Shown here in pieces: positions 1 to 5,605 of a stretch of 5,605 nt of DNA. Position 1 is the first letter of the stretch. The number at the start of each line of letters is the position of its first letter. The DNA comes from Planctomycetota bacterium. Its GTDB lineage: Bacteria; Planctomycetota; MHYJ01; JACPRB01. A program made the position numbers and the translations under genes. The DNA lies in NCBI GenBank assembly GCA_016200125.1, contig JACQFK010000290.1, positions 1-5,605 of the forward strand. The letters run 5' to 3'. The notes under the pieces are model-generated. The model had not been told where the DNA came from and searched no databases. It saw nothing but the letters and a program-made list of their open reading frames with translations.

Positions 1-1111
1 CTCGGTGGAGGAGGGGAAGGGGATCCAGACCGAGATCAAGATCGTGGAAGGCATGCAGTTCGACCGCGGCTTCCTCTCCCCCCACTTCGTCACGAATCCC
101 GCGTCGGTCGAGTGCGTCCTCGAGAACCCCTTCATCTTCCTCTTCGAGGAGAAGCTCTCCCCGGCGTCCCAGATCATCCCCCTGTTGGAGAAGATCGCCG
201 CCGAGAAGCGGCCGCTGCTCGTGATCGCCGAGGACGTCGAGGGCGAGGCGCTCGCGACGCTCGTGGTGAACAAGCTGCGCGGCGTCTTCCAGGCCTGCGC
301 CGTGAAGGCGCCCGGCTACGGCGACCGCCGCAAGGCGATGCTCGAGGACATCGGGATCCTCACCGGCGCGCGCCCCGTCTTCAAGGACCTGGGCATCGAG
401 CTCCCCAAGGCCGGCACGGACATCCTGGGCCGCGCGAAGAAGGTCATCGTCGACGCCGACTACTGCACGATCCTCGGCGGCGCGGGCGACAAGAAGGCCG
501 TCGAGGGCCGCTGCGCCCAGATCCGCGCGGAGCTCGAGACGAGCGAGTCGGACTACGACAAGGAGAAGCTCACGGAGCGGCTCTCCCGCCTCTCCGGCGG
601 CGTGGCCGTGATCAACGTGGGCGCCGCGACCGAGACCGAGCTCAAGGAGCGCAAGAAGCGCGTCGAGGACGCGCTCCACTCCGTGCGCGCGGCGCTCGAG
701 GAGGGCGTGGTCCCCGGCGGCGGCGTGGCGCTGCTGCGCGCGGGCAAGGCGCTCGACTTGGTGAAGGCCGAGGACGACGAGAAGATCGGCGTCGACATCG
801 TCCGCAAGGCGATCGAGAAGCCGCTCCGCGTGATCGCGGAGAACTCGGGCTACGACCCCTCGCTCGCGATCCGCAAGGTCCTGGCGGGCTCGGGCGCCTA
901 CGGCTTCAACGCCGAGACGGGCGAGTTCGGCGACCTGAAGAAGGCGGGCGTCCTCGATCCGGTGAAGGTGACGCGCCACGCGCTGCAGAACGCGGCGAGC
1001 GTCTCGGGCCTGCTGCTCACGACCGAGGCGATGGTGACCGACATCCCCGAGGCCCCCGTGATCCCCGCGGGCGCCGGCGAAGAGGGCTACCCGGACACGG
1101 TGAACGGCTAG
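1..1111 (+). CDS. groEL: Chaperonin GroEL, copy 1 (5'-truncated by the window edge)
   Basis: This is a 60 kDa group I chaperonin subunit, which forms the cytoplasmic double-ring ATP-dependent folding chamber capped by GroES. The first full codon in frame is at position 2. The visible 369 residues align from about E. coli residue 176 to the C-terminus, so roughly 175 codons, including the N-terminal ATP-binding GDGTT motif, lie outside the window. Visible landmarks are [23 protein letters not shown], the near-invariant [16 protein letters not shown], the catalytic aspartate in RVEDALH (E. coli D398), VPGGG, and LQNAASV followed by [11 protein letters not shown]. In the apical domain the usual YLSPYF reads FLSPHF, so two substrate-binding tyrosine positions are changed (E. 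coli Y199 and Y203). The protein ends in a short acidic tail, [10 protein letters not shown], without the GGM repeats. It lies 34 bases upstream of groES. The family call is certain; a specialised role is inference. Confidence 0.97.
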   Translation, partial: SVEEGKGIQTEIKIVEGMQFDRGFLSPHFVTNPASVECVLENPFIFLFEEKLSPASQIIPLLEKIAAEKRPLLVIAEDVEGEALATLVVNKLRGVFQACAVKAPGYGDRRKAMLEDIGILTGARPVFKDLGIELPKAGTDILGRAKKVIVDADYCTILGGAGDKKAVEGRCAQIRAELETSESDYDKEKLTERLSRLSGGVAVINVGAATETELKERKKRVEDALHSVRAALEEGVVPGGGVALLRAGKALDLVKAEDDEKIGVDIVRKAIEKPLRVIAENSGYDPSLAIRKVLAGSGAYGFNAETGEFGDLKKAGVLDPVKVTRHALQNAASVSGLLLTTEAMVTDIPEAPVIPAGAGEEGYPDTVNG

Positions 1112-1134
1112 ACGATAATATTCGAGAACTGGAC

Positions 1135-1140
1135 GGAGGA
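1135..1140 (+). promoter_or_regulatory. Ribosome binding site of groES
   Basis: GGAGGA lies five bases before the groES ATG at 1146 and is a near-perfect Shine-Dalgarno match. The 34-base gap after the groEL copy 1 stop has room for little else. I see no terminator hairpin and no CIRCE-type inverted repeat, so read-through from groEL copy 1 is likely. Confidence 0.8.
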
Positions 1141-1145
1141 CTCAG

Positions 1146-1433
1146 ATGAAGCTCAAGCCCCTCAGCGACCACATCGTGATCAAGCCGCTCGAGGCCGAGG
1201 AGAAGACGGCCGGCGGGATCCTGCTGCCGGACACGGCGAAGGAGAAGTCGACCCGCGGCGAAGTCCTCGCGGTCGGCAGCGGCCGCCTGCTCCCGAACGG
1301 CCGGGTCGTGAAGCCCGCCGTCGGCGTCGGCGACATCGTGATCTACTCGAAGTACGGCGGCTCCGACGTCAAGGTCGACGGCAAGGAGCTGAAAATCGTC
1401 CAGGAGAGCGAAATCCTGGCGATCGTCGGGTAG
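1146..1433 (+). CDS. groES: Co-chaperonin GroES (Cpn10)
   Basis: This is the 10 kDa lid that forms a heptameric ring and caps the GroEL chamber during the ATP cycle. The 95-residue product matches the usual family length of about 95-100. The N-terminus (KLKPLSDHIVIKP) is typical of the family. The mobile loop spans about residues 16-33 and contains GGILLPD (23-29), whose hydrophobic ILL contacts the GroEL apical domain. The strand STRGEVLAVGSG follows, then a roof-loop region with PNGRVVKP (50-57), GDIVIYSKYGG (62-72) and the C-terminal ESEILAIVG. The ATG start is fixed by GGAGGA five bases upstream. It sits between two groEL genes, 33 bases before the second, and could serve either or both. 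All expected segments are present and I see nothing degenerate. Confidence 0.98.
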   Translation: MKLKPLSDHIVIKPLEAEEKTAGGILLPDTAKEKSTRGEVLAVGSGRLLPNGRVVKPAVGVGDIVIYSKYGGSDVKVDGKELKIVQESEILAIVG

Positions 1434-1457
1434 GTCGGAACTCCCAGCCCCAACAGC

Positions 1458-1464
1458 GGAGAAG
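1458..1464 (+). promoter_or_regulatory. Ribosome binding site of groEL copy 2
   Basis: GGAGAAG lies just before the ATG at 1467, with five bases between its GGAG core and the start codon. The gap between groES and groEL copy 2 is 33 bases and shows no promoter or terminator, which supports co-transcription with groES. Confidence 0.7.
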
Positions 1465-1466
1465 CC

Positions 1467-3069
<1,603 letters not shown>

Positions 3070-3071
<2 letters not shown>

Positions 3072-3074
3072 GGG
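3070..3074 (+). promoter_or_regulatory. Weak ribosome binding site supporting the GTG start of dnaJ
   Basis: AGGGG overlaps the groEL copy 2 stop codon and lies six bases before the GTG at 3081. That groEL stop (TAG, 3069-3071) is in the same frame as dnaJ. No ATG, TTG or other GTG lies between them in frame, so GTG 3081 is the only start that keeps the complete J domain. The modest site suggests translational coupling to groEL. Confidence 0.55.
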
Positions 3075-3080
3075 CCGCGG

Positions 3081-4202
3081 GTGGATGAGAAGCGCGACTA
3101 TTACGAGTTGCTGGGAGTAGACCGCAAGGCCACGACGGAAGAGATCCGCTCGGCCTACCGCAAGCTCGCGCTGAAGTACCACCCCGACCGCAACCCGGAC
3201 AATAAGGAAGCGGAAGCGAACTTCAAGGCGATCTCCGAGGCCTACGACGTCCTCTCCGACGAGAAGAAGCGGCCGCTCTACGACCAGTACGGGCATGAGG
3301 GTCTGCGCGGCCAGGCCCAGCGGGACTACCAGAGCGCGAGCTTCCAGGACATCTTCGAGGCCTTCGGGGACATCTTCGGCGGCTCCGAGTCGCCCTTCGG
3401 CGACATCTTCGGGGTGGGCCGGGGCGGCCGGCGCGGGCCCCAGCGGGGCGCGAGCCTCCGGGTCGAGTTCGCGATCGACTTCAAGGAGGCGGCGCTCGGC
3501 ACCAAGAAGACGATCGAGCTGCAGCGCCACGAGCGCTGCGGGACCTGCAGCGGCTCGGGCGCGAAGCCGGGGACCTCTCCCACGGCCTGCGCGTCCTGCG
3601 GCGGCCGGGGCGTGGTGGGGCGGAACGCCGGCTTCTTCATGCTGCAGTCGACCTGCCCGGCCTGCGGCGGCGCGGGGACGCGGATCGCGTCGCCCTGCGG
3701 CTCCTGCAAGGGGCAGGGCCTGGTGAGGCAGAAGCGGGAGATCGAGGTGACGATCCCCGCGGGGATCGAGAACGGCACGCGGATGCGGGTGTCGGGCCAG
3801 GGGGAGGCCTCGCGCGACGGCGGCGCCTCCGGCGACCTGTACTGCGACATCTACGTCCGCGAGCACGAGTTCTTCAAGCGCCACGAGAACGACATCGTGT
3901 GCGAGATCCCGCTGAACTTCGCGCAGGCCGCGATGGGCGCGGAGATCGAGGTGCCCACGCTGCAGGGGAAGAGCACGCTCAAGGTTCCCAGGGGGACGGC
4001 GAGCGGAGCGCTCCTCCGGCTGCGCGGGCTGGGCGTGACGGGCGTGAACGGCCGGGGGCGGGGCGACCAGATCGTGAGGGTCGTCGTCAGCGTCCCGTCC
4101 AAGCTGACGAAGCGCCAGGAGGAGCTCCTCGCGGAGTTCACGAAGATCGAGCAGGAGCAGTCCGGCAAGAAGAACCTGTGGGAGAAATTCTTCGGACCAT
4201 GA
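3081..4202 (+). CDS. dnaJ: Chaperone protein DnaJ (Hsp40, type I)
   Basis: This is the Hsp40 co-chaperone that delivers unfolded clients to DnaK and stimulates its ATPase. The 373 residues match the family (E. coli 376). All type I domains are present in order. The J domain covers about residues 5-70, with the essential HPD at 34-36 and the helix around [13 protein letters not shown] Gly/Phe-rich linker follows at about 71-123 ([14 protein letters not shown] and [11 protein letters not shown]). The zinc-binding domain has all four CxxCxGxG repeats, with cysteines at 153/156, 170/173, 192/195 and 206/209. The C-terminal substrate-binding domains follow from about residue 215, including [18 protein letters not shown] and the second domain at [13 protein letters not shown]. 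Translation starts at GTG. It starts nine bases after groEL copy 2 and overlaps grpE by four bases. Keeping the zinc domain separates it from type II CbpA-like proteins. Confidence 0.98.
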   Translation: MDEKRDYYELLGVDRKATTEEIRSAYRKLALKYHPDRNPDNKEAEANFKAISEAYDVLSDEKKRPLYDQYGHEGLRGQAQRDYQSASFQDIFEAFGDIFGGSESPFGDIFGVGRGGRRGPQRGASLRVEFAIDFKEAALGTKKTIELQRHERCGTCSGSGAKPGTSPTACASCGGRGVVGRNAGFFMLQSTCPACGGAGTRIASPCGSCKGQGLVRQKREIEVTIPAGIENGTRMRVSGQGEASRDGGASGDLYCDIYVREHEFFKRHENDIVCEIPLNFAQAAMGAEIEVPTLQGKSTLKVPRGTASGALLRLRGLGVTGVNGRGRGDQIVRVVVSVPSKLTKRQEELLAEFTKIEQEQSGKKNLWEKFFGP

Positions 4203-4702
4203 GCGACGAGAGTTCGGTGAATCCCGGGACCGAGGCAAGGGCCGAGGGCGGCGCTCCGACCCTGGAGCAGCTCCAGGCCGAGGTCGCCCAGTGGAAGGCG
4301 AAGGCCGACGAGTACCTGGAGCTCGCGCGCCGGGCGAAGGCGGACTTCATCAACTACCAGGACCGGGTGCGCCGCGACAAGGCGGACTGGAACCGCCAGG
4401 CGCTCGAGGGCTTCGTCCGGGAGCTGCTGCCGGCGCTCGACGGCTTCGCGATGGCGAAGTTCGAGGATCCCAAGCTGCTGGAGGCGGTCCGCCTGCTCGA
4501 GAAGGAGTTCCTCCGCGTGCTGGCCAAGACGGGGGTGACGCCGATCGAGACGGCGGGGAAGACCTTCGATCCGCTGTATCACGACGCCGTGGCGATGGAC
4601 CCCGACGGCACGCAGCTCGAGGAGGTCCGCCGCGGCTGGCTCTTCGACGGCAAGGTGCTCCGCGCGGCGTCGGTGCGCCTGGTCAAGCCGAAAGACGCGT
4701 AG
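4199..4702 (+). CDS. grpE: Nucleotide exchange factor GrpE
   Basis: GrpE is a cytoplasmic dimer that releases ADP from DnaK and so resets the DnaK-DnaJ cycle. The product has 167 residues, a little short compared with about 197 in E. coli because of a shorter disordered N-terminus (about residues 1-20). A long helix, probably a coiled coil, covers about 21-80 and includes [21 protein letters not shown]. It is followed by the dimer-helix motif ELLPALDGF (75-83). The C-terminal beta domain carries the family signature around [15 protein letters not shown] (123-137) and ends with [21 protein letters not shown] (144-164). The ATG overlaps the dnaJ stop as ATGA, which indicates coupled translation. 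The nearest Shine-Dalgarno-like run, GGGAG at 4180-4184, lies 14 bases away, farther than usual. No dnaK follows: grpE ends the operon here, which differs from the common hrcA-grpE-dnaK-dnaJ order. Confidence 0.96.
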   Translation: MSDESSVNPGTEARAEGGAPTLEQLQAEVAQWKAKADEYLELARRAKADFINYQDRVRRDKADWNRQALEGFVRELLPALDGFAMAKFEDPKLLEAVRLLEKEFLRVLAKTGVTPIETAGKTFDPLYHDAVAMDPDGTQLEEVRRGWLFDGKVLRAASVRLVKPKDA

Positions 4703-4727
4703 ACCCCTGACCGCCAATTGATTGCCG

Positions 4728-4756
4728 TTGACTGTCGCGCGACGTTCCGCTATAAG
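4728..4756 (+). promoter_or_regulatory. Sigma70-type promoter of the TPR/alpha-CTD gene
   Basis: TTGACT (4728-4733, -35) and TATAAG (4751-4756, -10) each match the consensus at five of six positions and are separated by the optimal 17 bases. They lie in the only clearly AT-richer stretch of the window, between the grpE stop and the ATG at 4786. Transcription would start near 4763, giving a leader of only about 23 bases that contains GGAG (4777-4780) five bases before the ATG. This suggests the last gene can be expressed independently of the chaperone operon. I see no convincing terminator hairpin after grpE, so read-through is also possible. Confidence 0.72.
4734..4743 (+). repeat. 10-bp perfect palindrome inside the promoter spacer
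   Basis: GTCGCGCGAC is its own reverse complement and fills most of the spacer between the -35 and -10 boxes. A repressor or activator site is possible from the position. Short GC palindromes are common in DNA of this composition, however, and no known operator was recognised. Confidence 0.35.
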
Positions 4757-4785
4757 TTTGGACTCTATTTTCGCTTGGAGAATTC

Positions 4786-5304
4786 ATGGCTGAAGCCGCC
4801 GCTGCGCTCGATCTCAAGGGGGTCCTCACCACCGAGGATCTCTCCACCGACCGGCTCCACGAGGTCCGGCGCGAGGTCCACTGCCACGTCGATCTGCGGA
4901 ACCAGCTCGAGGAGATGATCGCGGAGTTCGGCCCGAAGGTGGCCAAGGGGCTCTCGAGCGAGAACAAGGCGGAGGTCCGGAAGGGCACCGCGAAGTGGCT
5001 GCTGGGCCAGTCCGAGGAGGCGCTGAAGATCCTCGAGCCCGCCCGCGCCAGCAAGGAAAAGTCCTACGTGCTGGGCGTGAGCTACCTCGAGGCGGGGCGC
5101 CCCCACGACGCCCTCGCGGCGCTCAAGGAGGCCAGCGACGCCGATTCGTCCGATCCCCACATCTCCGCCGCGTACTGCGAGGCGAAGATCCGGGCCGGGA
5201 AGTACGAGGAGGCGGACACGCACGTCGACAAGCTGCTCAAGAAGGAGGGCGCGACGGGCCTCGCGGGGAGTACGAGCGCGCCATCCAGTGCTACCAGACG
5301 GTGA
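4786..5304 (+). CDS. TPR protein, N-terminal part of a frameshifted TPR/alpha-CTD gene
   Basis: The reading frame from ATG 4786 gives 172 residues, but only about the first 161 look genuine. The start is supported by GGAG five bases upstream and by the promoter at 4728-4756. Residues 1-60 are a mostly helical leader that I do not recognise. Residues from about 62 to 157 look like two to three TPR units, for example YVLGVSYLEAGRPHDAL (94-110) and AYCEAKIRAGKYEEA (129-143). TPRs are helical protein-binding scaffolds. There is no signal peptide or membrane segment, so it should be cytoplasmic. After LAG (159-161) the frame turns into a Ser/Thr/Ala/Arg-rich tail (STSAPSSATRR) and stops at 5302-5304, while TPR sequence resumes one base back in another frame. 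I therefore read it as the first half of one gene that continues to the window edge. Its partner and function are unknown. Confidence 0.75.
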   Translation: MAEAAAALDLKGVLTTEDLSTDRLHEVRREVHCHVDLRNQLEEMIAEFGPKVAKGLSSENKAEVRKGTAKWLLGQSEEALKILEPARASKEKSYVLGVSYLEAGRPHDALAALKEASDADSSDPHISAAYCEAKIRAGKYEEADTHVDKLLKKEGATGLAGSTSAPSSATRR

Positions 5305-5605
5305 TCGATTACTTCCCCGGCCACGGCCGGGCACAGCTCTACCTGAAGGACGCGCAGGCCTCGCTCACGATGTTCTACGACGAGGACGCCGCCCGCCGCG
5401 AGGCGAAGGTCGCGCAGATCCTGGGCCAGCCGGTGGCCGAGATCTCCTTCTCGCCCCGCGTCCGCACCGCGCTGCAGAAGCTCGGCGTCACCTCGCTGGC
5501 CGACCTGGTCTCCCGGAGCGAGGAGGACCTCCTCCAGATCCCGAACTTCGGCCGCACGTCGCTCCGCGAGCTCAAGGAGTTCCTGAGCTCGAAGGGCCTG
5601 AGCCT
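5265..5605 (+). pseudogene. C-terminal part of the same gene in the -1 frame: last TPR and RNA polymerase alpha-CTD-like domain (truncated by the window edge)
   Basis: This open frame has no start of its own and continues the TPR protein after a one-base shift within GGGG at 5265-5268. Numbered as one protein, residues 162-190 form a clear TPR (EYERAIQCYQTVIDYFP, then GRAQLYLKDA). A charged linker follows at about 191-218. Residues 219-273 resemble the C-terminal domain of the RNA polymerase alpha subunit: SLADLVSRSEEDLLQIPNFG aligns with IGDLVQRTEVELLKTPNLG of E. coli, and TSLRELKEFLSSKGLS with KSLTEIKDVLASRGLS. Counterparts of the DNA-contacting E. coli residues R265, G296, S299 and E302 are present, while N268 and K298 are both Thr. 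It is not rpoA itself, because the polymerase assembly domain is replaced by TPRs. The last codon is cut by the window. Whether the frameshift is real, programmed or a sequencing error cannot be told here. Confidence 0.72.

Noticed and set aside
1112..1145. Possible promoter -10 (GATAAT at 1114-1119) between groEL copy 1 and groES
   Set aside because: No acceptable -35 box lies at 16-18 bases; the sequence there is CCGGAC. The AT-rich spot alone is not enough, and no CIRCE repeat is present.
112..1149. Second + strand open frame overlapping groEL copy 1
   Set aside because: Its product is Arg/Gly-rich shadow sequence of the groEL codons with no recognisable motif. The groEL frame is unambiguous.
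3899..4198. Upstream extension of the grpE frame into dnaJ (an ATG at 3899)
   Set aside because: The extra 100 residues are Arg/Gly-rich out-of-frame dnaJ sequence. The ATG at 4199 gives a normal GrpE N-terminus and a standard ATGA overlap.
4703..4730. Transcription terminator after grpE
   Set aside because: No GC-rich inverted repeat followed by a T run could be found in this stretch.
4718..4918. Small + strand open frame of 66 codons overlapping the promoter and the TPR gene start
   Set aside because: It would start upstream of the predicted transcription start, has no ribosome binding site, and its sequence past 4786 is a shadow of the TPR gene.

Overview
The window is GC-rich and almost entirely coding. 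It carries a chaperone gene cluster on the + strand followed by a separately promoted gene. The order is groEL (3' part only, cut by the window start), groES, a second complete groEL, dnaJ, grpE, then a gene for a tetratricopeptide (TPR) protein ending in an RNA polymerase alpha-CTD-like domain. The last gene is frameshifted and runs off the right edge. No rRNA, tRNA, CRISPR, insertion sequence or phage gene was seen. No gap between genes exceeds 100 bases.

The likely source is a member of the Planctomycetota or a close relative. This is inference from three points: groES lies between two divergent groEL genes, dnaJ and grpE follow directly without dnaK, and the neighbouring gene joins TPRs to an alpha-CTD. 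I recall all three from planctomycete genomes, but no search was possible. The high GC content fits but does not discriminate.

Layout: 1-1111 groEL copy 1 (about the last two thirds); 1146-1433 groES; 1467-3071 groEL copy 2; 3081-4202 dnaJ (GTG start, 9 bases after the groEL stop); 4199-4702 grpE (ATGA overlap with dnaJ). The tight spacing suggests one transcript for at least groES-groEL-dnaJ-grpE. The gap at 4703-4785 is AT-richer than its surroundings and holds a good sigma70-type promoter (TTGACT, 17 bases, TATAAG) for the TPR/alpha-CTD gene.

Together the first five genes supply the GroEL/GroES folding chamber and the two co-chaperones (DnaJ, GrpE) of DnaK, whose own gene is not here. The two GroELs are clearly different proteins. 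Copy 1 has changed substrate-binding residues in its apical domain, and copy 2 has a basic C-terminal tail; neither ends in the GGM repeat tail. The points most worth a second look are the TPR/alpha-CTD gene with its frameshift and possible internal deletion, and the division of labour between the two GroELs. The rest is a conventional chaperone locus.
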